From positions 22,679-86,678 of the forward strand of contig NWQQ01000009.1 in NCBI GenBank assembly GCA_002798255.1: a stretch of 64,000 nt of DNA. The letters are read 5' to 3'. Positions within the stretch are counted from its first letter, which is position 1; every line of letters starts with the position of its first letter. The DNA comes from Lysobacteraceae bacterium NML95-0200 (lineage in GTDB: Bacteria; Pseudomonadota; Gammaproteobacteria; Xanthomonadales; Xanthomonadaceae). The notes below the pieces were generated by a model, which searched no databases, was not told the DNA's origin, and was given only the letters and a program-made list of their open reading frames with translations. Below are positions 29,766-40,873 of the stretch, one piece after another. The position numbers and the translations under genes are program-made.

Positions 29766-30068
29766 TTACTGGTTTTCGGCAATCGGCGTCACTTCGCTGA
29801 CGCGTTCACGCAACTCCTTGCCCGGTTTGAAATGCGGCACATATTTGGCAGGCAACTCCACCGCCGCACCGGTCTTGGGGTTGCGCCCGGTACGCGGCTC
29901 ACGGTAATGCAGCGAAAAACTGCCAAAGCCGCGGATTTCAATCCGAGTACCGGTAGCAAGACTTGCACTCATCAATTCGAGCAAGGTACGCACAGCAAAC
30001 TCAACGTCCTCTACCTTGAGGTGACGCTGGCGCTGGTTGAGGATTTCTATCAATTCCGATTTGGTCAT
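29766..30068 (-). CDS. ihfB: Integration host factor beta subunit
   Basis: 100 residues of the HU/IHF family. The beta arm and DNA-intercalating region appear as [21 protein letters not shown] with NPKTG, and the N-terminus [10 protein letters not shown] is typical of IHF-beta. The start at 30068 is preferred over a longer one at 30083. It follows rpsA, as in E. coli, with a terminator between them. Confidence 0.94.
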   Translation of the reverse strand: MTKSELIEILNQRQRHLKVEDVEFAVRTLLELMSASLATGTRIEIRGFGSFSLHYREPRTGRNPKTGAAVELPAKYVPHFKPGKELRERVSEVTPIAENQ

Positions 30069-30155
30069 CGCCAACAAAACCATAAGCCCAAACCACCGGG
30101 CGGCTCAACTATCCAACCAAAAGAAAACCTGTGCAGACAGGCCTCTTTCCGGCAT

Positions 30156-30207
30156 CAAAAAAGCCGGAGCCAGTACATCGGGAAGCCCCGTGCACTGGAC
30201 TCCGGCT
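30156..30207 (-). terminator. Terminator of rpsA
   Basis: A long stem (30162-30174 with 30194-30207, AGCCGGAGCCAGT against ACTGGACTCCGGCT, one bulge) with a 19-nt loop. On the minus strand it is followed by TTTTTT (30157-30162). It begins eight bases past the rpsA stop. Confidence 0.75.
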
Positions 30208-30214
30208 GCGGGGA

Positions 30215-31900
30215 TTACTCGCCCTTGCCGAGCTGCTCGCGCAGCAGCGCACCCAGCTGGGTGGTGCCGCTGGCAACTTCCGCATTGCTGCGGTTGTATT
30301 CGGCCAGGGTTTCGTTCATTTCGTCCTGATCCTTGGCGCGGATGGAGAGCTGCACCACCCGGCTCTTGCGATCGGTGCCGATAATCTTGGCTTCCACTTC
30401 GTCACCGGCCTTCAGCACATGCGAGGCATCGTCCACGCGGTCAACCGAGATGTCGCGGGCGGCCAGATAGCCTTCCACGCCATCAGCCAGCTCAACCACG
30501 GCGCCCTTGGCATCGACTTCCTTCACCGTGCCCTTGACCACCGAGCCACGGGTATTAGAGGCCTGGAACTGACCCATCGGGTCTTGCTCCAGCTGCTTGA
30601 CGCCGAGGCTGATGCGCTCGCGTTCGGGGTCAACGGCCAGCACCACGGCCTGCACGGTATCGCCCTTCTTGTAGTTGCGCGCCAAGTCTTCGCCATTGGT
30701 ATTCCAGCTGAGGTCGGACAGGTGCACCAGACCATCAATGCCGCCTTCCAGGCCGATGAAGATGCCGAAGTCGGTAATCGACTTGATTTGACCTTCCACC
30801 TTGTCACCCTTCTTGTGGGTGGCCGCGAAGGTTTCCCACGGATTGCTGGAGACCTGCTTCATGCCCAGCGAGATGCGGCGACGCTCTTCATCCACGTCCA
30901 GCACCATCACTTCGACTTCGTCACCGACCTGCACCACCTTGGAGGGGTTGACGTTCTTGTTGGTCCAGTCCATTTCCGAAACGTGCACCAAGCCTTCAAC
31001 GCCAGCTTCGATTTCAACGAAGGCGCCGTAATCGGTGACGTTGGACACCTTGCCGAAGGCACGGGTATTGGCCGGATAGCGGCGGGAAATATTGTCCCAC
31101 GGGTCCTCGCCCATCTGTTTGAGGCCGAGGCTGACGCGGTTGCGCTCGCGGTCGTACTTCAGCACGCGTACATCCAGCTCCTGGCCGACTTCGACCACTT
31201 CGGAGGGATGACGCACGCGCTTCCAGGCCATGTCGGTGATGTGCAGCAGGCCGTCGATACCACCGAGGTCCACGAATGCGCCGTAATCGGTGAGGTTCTT
31301 GACCACACCCTTGAGCTTGGCGCCTTCCACCAGCTTCTCCATCAGCGCCTCGCGCTCTTCGGAATGCTCGGTTTCCACCACGGCACGGCGGCTGACCACC
31401 ACGTTGTTGCGCTTGCGGTCAAGTTTGATGAGCTTGAATTCCAGCTCCTTGCCTTCCAGGTACACCGGGTCGCGCACCGGGCGCACATCCACCAGCGAAC
31501 CGGGCAGGAAGGCGCGGACTTCCTTGATATCGACGGTGAAACCACCCTTGACCTTGCCGCTGATGCGGCCGGTGATGATTTCGCCTTTCTCCAGGGCAGC
31601 TTCCAGCTCGTCCCAGACCATCGCGCGCTTGGCTTTTTCGCGCGAAAGCACGGTTTCACCAAAGCCGTTTTCAATCGAGTCCAGCGCCACCTTTACTTCG
31701 TCGCCGATGCCCACATCGATTTCGCCGGCTTCGTTCCGGAACTGTTCGATCGGCACGATGCCTTCGGACTTCAGCCCGGCATTGATGACCACCACATCAT
31801 TGGTGACGGCAACGACGGTACCGGTCACGATGGCACCGGGCTTCAGCTTGGCCAGTTGCTGCTGGCTCTGTTCAAACAGTTCGGCAAATGATTCAGTCAT
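30215..31900 (-). CDS. rpsA: Ribosomal protein bS1
   Basis: 561 residues with six S1 OB-fold repeats, recognisable by recurring forms such as [21 protein letters not shown] and [20 protein letters not shown]. It unwinds mRNA at the ribosome entry. The gene lies downstream of cmk, the usual cmk-rpsA-ihfB order, and its 163-bp leader may carry S1 autoregulation, although no specific element is evident. Confidence 0.98.
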   Translation of the reverse strand: MTESFAELFEQSQQQLAKLKPGAIVTGTVVAVTNDVVVINAGLKSEGIVPIEQFRNEAGEIDVGIGDEVKVALDSIENGFGETVLSREKAKRAMVWDELEAALEKGEIITGRISGKVKGGFTVDIKEVRAFLPGSLVDVRPVRDPVYLEGKELEFKLIKLDRKRNNVVVSRRAVVETEHSEEREALMEKLVEGAKLKGVVKNLTDYGAFVDLGGIDGLLHITDMAWKRVRHPSEVVEVGQELDVRVLKYDRERNRVSLGLKQMGEDPWDNISRRYPANTRAFGKVSNVTDYGAFVEIEAGVEGLVHVSEMDWTNKNVNPSKVVQVGDEVEVMVLDVDEERRRISLGMKQVSSNPWETFAATHKKGDKVEGQIKSITDFGIFIGLEGGIDGLVHLSDLSWNTNGEDLARNYKKGDTVQAVVLAVDPERERISLGVKQLEQDPMGQFQASNTRGSVVKGTVKEVDAKGAVVELADGVEGYLAARDISVDRVDDASHVLKAGDEVEAKIIGTDRKSRVVQLSIRAKDQDEMNETLAEYNRSNAEVASGTTQLGALLREQLGKGE

Positions 31901-32063
31901 TTCTATTCTCTAAGGTTAATCTTCAGAGCAGGTGCCTACCGCTTTGCATCTGCTCCACCCGTTTGTCGGCGCGGGCGGGATTGCCCATTGGCCGTGAGTG
32001 TTGAAGTGGATTGACCGCAGGCTTGTCACCTGCGGGGCGGGTTCTGCTGGATGGGCTTGCCGC

Positions 32064-32780
32064 TCAGGACGCTTCCGGCATCAGGCCGGACTTCTCCACG
32101 AGCGCCAGCACTTGCGCCACCACCGTATCAATCGCCACACCGGTGGTGTCGATGGACACCGCATCGGTGGCAGGTTTCAATGGTGAAAGCGACCGACTGG
32201 CATCGCGCGCGTCACGGGCAACAATCTCGCCCAGCAGGCTGTCGAGGTTAACCCAAACCCCTTTTTGCATCAACTGTTTATACCGCCTATCCGCGCGCTC
32301 CTCGGCACTGGCGGTCAAAAACACCTTGCAAAAGGCATCCGGAAAGATGACGGTGCCCATATCGCGGCCATCAGCGACCAACCCCGGCGCTATCCGGAAA
32401 TCATGCTGCAGCTGCACCAATGCCGCACGCACCCCCGCCATCGAAGCGATTGCAGAAGCGGCAGCGCCTGTCGTTTCCAGCCGCAATTCATCGGTGACAT
32501 CCTCGCCATTGACCCATACACGCGCCTCCCCCCTGGCATCATCAGCAAAGCGGATTTGTGTGCGGCGCGCGCAGGCTTCAACGGCTTGCACATCCCCCAG
32601 GTCAATTCCCTGCCTCATGGCAGAAACACCGACCGCCCGGTACAGTGCGCCAGAGTCCAGATAATGCCAGCCCAGATGCTGAGCCACACGGCGGCTGATG
32701 GTGCCCTTGCCGGAGCCGGAAGGCCCGTCAATGGCTAATACGGGAATGGGATTGCGAAAAAGCGGTACGTCTTGATTCAT
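32064..32780 (-). CDS. cmk: Cytidylate kinase
   Basis: 238 residues; phosphorylates CMP and dCMP. The P-loop [18 protein letters not shown] is near the N-terminus, with [12 protein letters not shown] for the CMP site and [14 protein letters not shown] for the lid region. The start at 32780 matches the family. It is the first gene of the cmk-rpsA-ihfB series on the minus strand. Relics of a transposase lie upstream of it. Confidence 0.96.
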   Translation of the reverse strand: MNQDVPLFRNPIPVLAIDGPSGSGKGTISRRVAQHLGWHYLDSGALYRAVGVSAMRQGIDLGDVQAVEACARRTQIRFADDARGEARVWVNGEDVTDELRLETTGAAASAIASMAGVRAALVQLQHDFRIAPGLVADGRDMGTVIFPDAFCKVFLTASAEERADRRYKQLMQKGVWVNLDSLLGEIVARDARDASRSLSPLKPATDAVSIDTTGVAIDTVVAQVLALVEKSGLMPEAS

Positions 32781-32928
32781 CTGCCAAGTTTAGCGGCTGC
32801 CGCCTCGCATGGGCACTGCATTCGGTCAGAAACATATTGCACTCGATAGGGGGTGTGCAAAGCGGATGAGAAGAGCATCTTTGGGGTATGGAGTCAAAGG
32901 GCTCAGGGATGTGAGGCGCTACGCTGAG

Positions 32929-33900
32929 CGTATGGACTCCATCAGTCAGACAGCGCCACATCGGCCTCGAGTATTGAATTTCTGGGCAGAGCACGGTTTG
33001 GTGGCGGCGGTGGATGTCTTTGGTGTCAGCCGCCGCACCTTGTACGGGTGGAAGCAGGCATACGGGGGATGCCGGTAACAACATGGCAGCCTTGAACAAC
33101 CAAAGCCGTGCGCCGTGAATCGACACGAACCCCGGGACTGGGATAGCCGGGTGCTGGCGCATCTGATCTGGCTGCGGGGCCAGTACCCGGTGCTGGGCTT
33201 TGAGAAGCTGCGCTTTTTCTGGCCGACTGGTGCGAGCCGCGCGAGCTGACTTGTCCCAGCGTAGTACCCTACGCCGCCCGGCCAAGAGCGATAACCACCT
33301 GAAGCTGGTCAAACATCGCCCCACATCGAGTTCCCGCGTGAGGGCTCAGGGGCAACGCAAACCCAAGGGCTACAGCCCCAAGGCACCCGGTGAGTGCGTT
33401 GGCGTGGACACCATCGAAATCCACGACAGTGACATCTACAGCGGCCTGCGCCGTTACGTCGTGACTTTCAAGGACATGCACAGCCACTTTGCCCTGAGTG
33501 TAGCCGTGCCCAGCAAGCGCGCCAAGCATACTGCCAAACTCTGGCACATCACCCGCGCCTGCCATCCCTTCAAGCCCCAGTGCGTGCTCTCGGAAAATGG
33601 CAGCGAGTTCAAGGCCGAGCTCCTCCAGATTGTACTCGATGACGGCGCCGTGCGCTGGCTGACATACCCCAAGTGTCCCAAGATGAACTCCCATGCCGAG
33701 CGATTCAACCGCACCCTCCAGGAGGAATTCATCGAGTTCCACAACGACTTGTTGCTCCAGGACATCAAAGCCTTCAACAATCAAGTTGCTTGATTACCTC
33801 ATCTGGTTCAACGAATCCAAACCCCGCTACGCCCTCGGATTACGTTCCCCCCATGCAGTTCCTCGCAGACGAGCACCAGTGCGATATGTATTGGCAGGAT
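32929..33900 (+). pseudogene. Decayed DDE (rve-type) transposase
   Basis: A full-length but broken integrase-core transposase on the plus strand. The N-terminal helix-turn-helix survives as NFWAEHGLVAAVDVFGVSRR around 32975-33040, but the frame breaks after about 33075, again between 33115 and 33245, and once more near 33790. The core is recognisable in GVDTIEIHDSD, HAERFNRTLQEEF and [20 protein letters not shown]. The second catalytic aspartate motif reads SENGSEF, Asp to Glu, so it would be inactive even without the shifts. Ends are not defined by clear inverted repeats. Confidence 0.8.
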
Positions 33901-33909
33901 ACAACAACT

Positions 33910-33938
33910 TGATTGCACTCAAGGTTACTGCTACCATA
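33910..33938 (+). promoter_or_regulatory. Candidate sigma-70 promoter for rpmJ
   Basis: TTGATT (33910-33915) and TACCAT (33933-33938) with a 17-bp spacer, about 45 bp before the start codon. It overlaps the end of the decayed transposase. Each box matches four of six consensus bases, so this is a modest prediction. Confidence 0.4.
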
Positions 33939-33982
33939 TGCGGCTACATTACTTTTCCACTTTTCGCCATCAGAGGTTTATC

Positions 33983-34108
33983 ATGAAGGTCCTGTCCTCC
34001 CTGAAGTCGGCGAAGGCCCGTCACCGCGACTGCAAAGTCGTCCGCCGTCGCGGCAAGGTCTTCGTGATTTGCAAGTCCAATCCACGTTTCAAGGCGCGTC
34101 AGCGTTAA
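33983..34108 (+). CDS. rpmJ: Ribosomal protein bL36, zinc-independent form
   Basis: A 41-residue protein beginning [17 protein letters not shown] and ending [18 protein letters not shown] precedes the ATG by 6 bases, and a terminator lies 37 bp beyond the stop. Only two of the four zinc-ribbon ligands of bL36A remain (one Cys in RDC, one in VIC), so this is the C-minus paralogue (bL36B) found in the xanthomonads and enterics (ykgO). It is intact although wedged between a transposase relic and the CRISPR array. Confidence 0.92.
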   Translation: MKVLSSLKSAKARHRDCKVVRRRGKVFVICKSNPRFKARQR

Positions 34109-34144
34109 GAAGCCTTGGCGCTTGCCTAAGCAACTGGAACGAAA

Positions 34145-34167
34145 AACCGCCGCAAGGCGGTTTTTTA
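34145..34167 (+). terminator. Terminator of rpmJ
   Basis: A 7-bp stem (AACCGCC, 34145-34151, with GGCGGTT, 34156-34162), a GCAA loop and a run of six T (34161-34166). It closes the bL36B gene right before the first degenerate CRISPR repeat. Confidence 0.85.
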
Positions 34168-34200
34168 TCGTCAAAAGTGGTGCCCTCACAAAGCGGGCAT
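34168..34200. repeat. Strongly degenerate CRISPR repeat at the trailer end
   Basis: The stretch GTGGTGCCCTCACAAAGCGG onward aligns to the 33-bp repeat with several mismatches (TGCCC and GCGGGCA kept), one spacer length (35 bp) before the first better copy at 34236. It probably is a decayed former repeat, but the identity is too low for certainty. Confidence 0.45.
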
Positions 34201-34235
34201 AGTGGTCTGTCCATGTGCACCAGAGCAGCAGAAGG

Positions 34236-37200
34236 GTTTCAACACGCGTGCCCGCGCAAGGCGGGCATACACGTGACGGGTGAAGCTGCTTGACGGCGAA
34301 GGCTTCAACTCACGTGCCCGCACGAGGCGGGCACGTATAACCACATCACAAAGTGATGCAAAAGAGCAGTTTCAACTCACGTGCCCGCATGAGGCGGGCA
34401 CCTGGATGCGCGCGCGGCCGAGCGTTTCCGTGGGTTTCAACTCACGTGCCCGCATGAGGCGGGCACAACCGTACCATCACGGAAGTTCACGCCATTGAAG
34501 TCGTTTCAACTCACGTGCCCGCATGAGGCGGGCACAACCGTACCATCACGGAAGTTCACGCCATTGAAGTCGTTTCAACTCACGTGCCCGCATGAGGCGG
34601 GCACAGCTGGCCGTGGCACACCGACAACGTGCATGGGCGTTTCAACTCACGTGCCCGCATGAGGCGGGCACTCACGCGCCACTGCGGCCAGGTCAATCAC
34701 CGGCCAGTTTCAACTCACGTGCCCGCATGAGGCGGGCACGCCGGTAATTAATGTTTTAGGTTCAGTGATATATGTTTCAACTCACGTGCCCGCATGAGGC
34801 GGGCACTCGGGCTGTCCGGGGCGCGGAGCGAGGATCTAGCCAGTTTCAACTCACGTGCCCGCATGAGGCGGGCACCGCGAGCACCTCGTTTACACGGCTC
34901 AAAGCCACCGTTTCAACTCACGTGCCCGCATGAGGCGGGCACTCGACCCGCAAATCGACATCTGGGCGGTGGCAAAACGTTTCAACTCACGTGCCCGCAT
35001 GAGGCGGGCACGCAATGACCGGCAATCTGCCGCGCAACGCATGGAGTTTCAACTCACGTGCCCGCATGAGGCGGGCACTCCATGTGTCCGCTGCGGTTGC
35101 CGCCGTGACGGGTTTCAACTCACGTGCCCGCATGAGGCGGGCACTTGCACGCGTGCAAACTCTGAATGCAGGTTATTAAAGTTTCAACTCACGTGCCCGC
35201 ACGAGGCGGGCACCTTCAAGGAGCGCCAGCGCCTGTTCAAGGTGCCGCGGTTTCAACTCACGTGCCCGCACGAGGCGGGCACCGGACCGCTGGCAGATTT
35301 ACCCCGAGTACCGCAAGTTTCAACTCACGTGCCCGCACGAGGCGGGCACCGGGCGGCAGGTCAGCAAGGAGCGCAGGCGGCTTGCGTTTCAACTCACGTG
35401 CCCGCACGAGGCGGGCACTCGCTGTCACGCTGGGCAGCGGATGTGCGCGGGGTGTTTCAACTCACGTGCCCGCACGAGGCGGGCACGATGCCTCGGTGGA
35501 TAGCCTCAGCCCGACCGAGCGTTTCAACTCACGTGCCCGCACGAGGCGGGCACACCTGTCTGCCGTGGAGGTGCTGGGAAATGCCTGGTTTCAACTCACG
35601 TGCCCGCACGAGGCGGGCACTTGCCATCCATGCGCCCCGGCGTAATCAGGTCACGTTTCAACTCACGTGCCCGCACGAGGCGGGCACCGCCAGCCAGACC
35701 CGCGCTTGTGTTTGCAGATGAGTTTCAACTCACGTGCCCGCACGAGGCGGGCACAATCGGCTGACGGCTTGAACCATTCCGGCACGCCAGTTTCAACTCA
35801 CGTGCCCGCACGAGGCGGGCACTGGGCGTGGTGGCCGACGTGCCAAAATTTTGTGACGTTTCAACTCACGTGCCCGCACGAGGCGGGCACGCACCGCTGA
35901 CGGCTGGGGCGAACCCGGCAGCGAGTTTCAACTCACGTGCCCGCACGAGGCGGGCACCCGCAGGTGCGGGGACTATCACAACCGTTTCCCTCGTTTCAAC
36001 TCACGTGCCCGCACGAGGCGGGCACCCGGGACAAACCCCAGCCCCATGTCCCGGCAGCGTTTCAACTCACGTGCCCGCACGAGGCGGGCACGCATGGCGC
36101 ACGAGGCGTACAAGTTTTGGACGGGTGTTTCAACTCACGTGCCCGCACGAGGCGGGCACCTTCGCCGTCAAGCAGTTTCACGCGCCAGCTATAGTTTCAA
36201 CTCACGTGCCCGCACGAGGCGGGCACTGCGCGGCAAAGCCATCGAGGAGTCGCTCTATGCCTGTTTCAACTCACGTGCCCGCACGAGGCGGGCACTCGAT
36301 CCACTCCTGCATCTCTGGATCGGTCTTGGCGTTTCAACTCACGTGCCCGCACGAGGCGGGCACTGTTGCGGCGGGAACAGCCCCTTGACCTGCACAACGT
36401 TTCAACTCACGTGCCCGCACGAGGCGGGCACACAAACTCGTCGAGACTATTACCTACGACGACGTGTTTCAACTCACGTGCCCGCACGAGGCGGGCACTC
36501 CACGGGCGGCAATGGGATATATATCTCGCCATTGTTTCAACTCACGTGCCCGCACGAGGCGGGCACTCGCACGATTTTTGTCCTATCGTGCGAGAGGTGT
36601 GTGTTTCAACTCACGTGCCCGCACGAGGCGGGCACGCCTTCCTGGCCAAGCACTACACTGGCGTGATCGGTTTCAACTCACGTGCCCGCACGAGGCGGGC
36701 ACGCCTTCCTGGCCAAGCACTACACTGGCGTGATCGGTTTCAACTCACGTGCCCGCACGAGGCGGGCACGCTGCTGATACGCGAGGGACGGCACACGCTG
36801 GATGTTTCAACTCACGTGCCCGCACGAGGCGGGCACTCGACAACATCTCACGGCAGTTATTTACCATGTCGTTTCAACTCACGTGCCCGCACGAGGCGGG
36901 CACTCATTCCCGGCGACCAGGCGCTTGCGCATCTGGAAGTTTCAACTCACGTGCCCGCACGAGGCGGGCACCCCCTGGTTTTACAGCAGTAAAAAGCGCA
37001 CTGCGTTTCAACTCACGTGCCCGCACGAGGCGGGCACCAGGCCGCCTTGTTCATCATCGGCGGCTTGAGCGGTTTCAACTCACGTGCCCGCACGAGGCGG
37101 GCACCCAACTCGGCATCAGGGAGGACTTCAGGTGGCCGGGTTTCAACTCACGTGCCCGCACGAGGCGGGCACGCCATCCGGCAAAACGTCAGGAAATGCC

Positions 37201-40200
37201 CGGCCAGTTTCAACTCACGTGCCCGCACGAGGCGGGCACGGGTTGCCGATGATATAGCGGCCCGTGGTGTCCTTCAGTTTCAACTCACGTGCCCGCACGA
37301 GGCGGGCACCTGTCCTCAAGCTCCCGAACCTCGTCCCGAGTCAGTTTCAACTCACGTGCCCGCACGAGGCGGGCACTTGAGCTGCTAAAGCTGTTGTAGC
37401 TTTTGGGCGGTTTCAACTCACGTGCCCGCACGAGGCGGGCACCTTTTGAGTCTTGGAGCTTGACCCGCCATTTGTAGTTTCAACTCACGTGCCCGCACGA
37501 GGCGGGCACGTTTGCGGCCTATCGACACAATGGTCAAACTCAAGTTTCAACTCACGTGCCCGCACGAGGCGGGCACAGCGTTTGCAGCTCAATCATGATT
37601 TTTGCCCACAAAGTTTCAACTCACGTGCCCGCACGAGGCGGGCACTAGTTGACCGTGTCATTTCTGCCGTTGGCACACAGTTTCAACTCACGTGCCCGCA
37701 CGAGGCGGGCACTGCTCACGGTTGCGGAAAAGGTAGGCAGCCATCGGTTTCAACTCACGTGCCCGCACGAGGCGGGCACTGATGACTGCGCCGCAGCTCT
37801 CCGAGTATCTGGGTTTCAACTCACGTGCCCGCACGAGGCGGGCACGCATTGTGAAAGTGAGTCTCGGCGATAGCCTTGGCGTTTCAACTCACGTGCCCGC
37901 ACGAGGCGGGCACATGCCTCGTAACGGGTGATTTCGCCAATCAGCGAGTTTCAACTCACGTGCCCGCACGAGGCGGGCACGCTCAAATTGCGCCTAATAT
38001 CCAGTGGCTGGACAGTTTCAACTCACGTGCCCGCACGAGGCGGGCACTGATGGTGATGGTGCGTCCTGCGCCCGAGCCACTGTTTCAACTCACGTGCCCG
38101 CACGAGGCGGGCACTCACGCCAATGGCTGTTGCGCGGGCAGCATCCGGTTTCAACTCACGTGCCCGCACGAGGCGGGCACGCTGGTTATCTACGCAGCCA
38201 GCGCCGCGACACTGGTTTCAACTCACGTGCCCGCACGAGGCGGGCACCGCTCCACACCTTGGCTTTCTTCACGCACGATACAGTTTCAACTCACGTGCCC
38301 GCACGAGGCGGGCACGGCTTCTTCCCGGTGCGTATGGCAGGCGTTCTCGAAGTTTCAACTCACGTGCCCGCACGAGGCGGGCACGGGCCGCATTTCCCAG
38401 CGTTTGCCGGTTTTGCGGGTTTCAACTCACGTGCCCGCACGAGGCGGGCACGCCTGGAGGAGCTGGCTCGCGCCGCCGAGAGGAGTTTCAACTCACGTGC
38501 CCGCACGAGGCGGGCACATACACAACAATCAAGCCTTGACCCGCTCATCACGTTTCAACTCACGTGCCCGCACGAGGCGGGCACGATGAGGTGCGGCAGG
38601 CGATGATGGCCGCTATCCAGTTTCAACTCACGTGCCCGCACGAGGCGGGCACCGAGGCCGTATCTGCCAGCATTGCCCAGGCCATCGTTTCAACTCACGT
38701 GCCCGCACGAGGCGGGCACCTCGTGCCCAAGGTGCTCAGCGCGGTGATGCAGCGTTTCAACTCACGTGCCCGCACGAGGCGGGCACGCGGTTTTACTACC
38801 TGCAAAAATTGGCATTCGGTGGTTTCAACTCACGTGCCCGCACGAGGCGGGCACCATTAGGTTACCCAGCGTTCAGGATATTTAGTGTCGGTTTCAACTC
38901 ACGTGCCCGCACGAGGCGGGCACGCTGTGGATGTGAGGCCAGCAGTCGCATGAGACGTTTCAACTCACGTGCCCGCACGAGGCGGGCACTTGGCGTGGGT
39001 GGTAGCGGCTTCTTCGGTCAAGTGTTTCAACTCACGTGCCCGCACGAGGCGGGCACTCAACGTGTACATGCTCTTCAATGAGGCCACGCAGGTTTCAACT
39101 CACGTGCCCGCACGAGGCGGGCACTGACCGTGTTTACATAGTCCGATGCGTTTTTGTTGTTTCAACTCACGTGCCCGCACGAGGCGGGCACGCGGCAGCG
39201 GATGTGCTGGCGCCAGTAGTCGTGGGTTTCAACTCACGTGCCCGCACGAGGCGGGCACCCACCGGGTCAGCAGCCGTTGCATCGGACTGCCGGTTTCAAC
39301 TCACGTGCCCGCACGAGGCGGGCACTCGGCAATTGCAGCGGCCTGACGCTGACCCCGCAAGTTTCAACTCACGTGCCCGCACGAGGCGGGCACGCGTCAG
39401 CATGACCAACGGTGGCGGCATGTTTACGTTTCAACTCACGTGCCCGCACGAGGCGGGCACTCGCCTAGCTGGCGGCCTTTCTCATAGATGCGCAGTTTCA
39501 ACTCACGTGCCCGCACGAGGCGGGCACTTTGTCACCTTCTGTTTTTTGCACGTAGGAAACAGTTTCAACTCACGTGCCCGCACGAGGCGGGCACGTGCCA
39601 GCGCCACGGTGTTTTTCAACTTGGGCGATGTTTCAACTCACGTGCCCGCACGAGGCGGGCACCGAGACAGACAGCCATGCCTACGCCGCGCGGGCAGTTT
39701 CAACTCACGTGCCCGCACGAGGCGGGCACATGATGTCAGCCATGCGCTCGTACTCGGCCCACGGTTTCAACTCACGTGCCCGCACGAGGCGGGCACTCGG
39801 CACCTCATCGGTGTTTTTCGGGCGATTGGCGTTTCAACTCACGTGCCCGCACGAGGCGGGCACGCTCCAAATATTTAACCGCATCCATTGTCACGTCAGT
39901 TTCAACTCACGTGCCCGCACGAGGCGGGCACGTATCGTTTTGCCCGATTACAGTTTCAATCGTGCGTTTCAACTCACGTGCCCGCACGAGGCGGGCACCG
40001 GATGCTCTCGCTTATCCGGGAAGACCTGAAGCGTTTCAACTCACGTGCCCGCACGAGGCGGGCACACATCCATTTGCCAGACAACGGTTAAACCACGAGC
40101 GTTTCAACTCACGTGCCCGCACGAGGCGGGCACGTGTGTGACGACGTGTTGGTGTGTCGAGCATCGACCGTTTCAACTCACGTGCCCGCACGAGGCGGGC

Positions 40201-40405
40201 ACTGCCCAACATCATGCGTGGCCGTTTTGCGGTGCTGGTTTCAACTCACGTGCCCGCACGAGGCGGGCACTCCGTGTGCTGGTCGGCGTATTTGCCACCG
40301 TTAAGTTTCAACTCACGTGCCCGCACGAGGCGGGCACGGCGGTGGGGTCTGCCCGCCGGTGCCGCCGGGCGAGTTTCAACTCACGTGCCCGCACGAGGCG
40401 GGCAC
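34236..40405 (-). CRISPR. CRISPR array, 92 repeats of 33 bp, type I-C-like, no adjacent cas genes
   Basis: I count 92 repeat copies from 34236 to 40373 with 91 spacers of 32-36 bp and a mean period of 67.4 bp. On the plus strand each copy is a 12-nt GTTTCAACTCAC followed by a stem GTGCCCGC / GCGGGCAC with loop ACGAG. The reverse strand ends in TTGAAAC, typical of type I-C and related repeats, so transcription is inferred on the minus strand. Copies 1 and 2 (34236, 34302) are degenerate, copies 3-14 (34369-35144) carry a T in the loop (ATGAG), and copies 15-92 are identical. Degeneracy on the left and uniformity on the right fit a leader at the right end, after 40405. No cas gene lies in the window, so any machinery must be encoded elsewhere. 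Confidence 0.97.
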
Positions 40406-40714
40406 GGCCTCTTGTATAACCCAAGCAACACAAGGCCTAAAGCATCCTGGTTCGCTAACAGCATCACAAAAGACATTCCGCAAGTGTAAGGCAACTTCTT
40501 CAGCCACACTTATCTCCTCCAACCATCTGTTTTCAAAGAGCTTGAAGAAATCGCTAAGCTGCCCATATTTTCATGAGAACCACAGATTAGCGATTCATAC
40601 AATCAACGTATTCTGAAACACATCCACCGCTGCCTTCGCACCGTGATGCCCCACCTTCCCCCGCCATTTACTATCCAGATGGTGACCTACCACCTTTAGC
40701 CCCACCAATTAAAT
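40406..40714 (-). other. Leader-side flank of the CRISPR array
   Basis: 309 bp between the last uniform repeat and a transposase relic, visibly richer in A and T than the surrounding DNA. It is the expected place for the leader and array promoter, but no clear conserved leader motif or promoter is recognised. On the minus strand one frame is open for about 65 codons from a TGA at about 40573 into the first repeat, without an ATG start. No gene is called. Confidence 0.45.
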
Positions 40715-40872
40715 CTAGATGTAGTTTCTCAACACGTTGTACCCCACAAAGCCCAGCCGGGTCGCTGGTGGCAAGTTCTCCATGGCCGAGTGAGGTCGAT
40801 GGAAGTTGTAATGATGCATCCAAGGTGCCAGCTCCTGGGCGCGATGCGCTGAGCTGGGATACCGATACGCAT
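40715..40872 (-). pseudogene. C-terminal remnant of an IS481-type transposase
   Basis: On the minus strand the sequence reads AQELAPWMHHYNFHRPHSAM and ends GFVGYNVLRNYI with a TAG stop at 40715. The YNxHRPHSA signature identifies the last part of an rve transposase of the IS481 type. Its upstream part is cut off where the intact IS5-family element begins (40874). No further part is found beyond that element. Confidence 0.8.
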
Positions 40873-40873
40873 A

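Noticed and set aside
30131..31891. 586-codon frame opposite rpsA
   Set aside because: Antisense shadow of S1 repeats; no family match.
32064..32180. Hairpin CCGCAGG/CCTGCGG at 32018-32039 as terminator of cmk
   Set aside because: No T run on either strand; it may have a different role in the rpsA leader, but nothing supports it.
34280..40489. Long reading frames with repeated peptides (such as FQLTCPHEAGT, STHVPARGGH and NSRARTRRA) throughout 34.2-40.5 kb
   Set aside because: The 33-bp CRISPR repeat has no stop in any plus-strand frame and is a multiple of three, so frames stay open through the spacers. These are not proteins.
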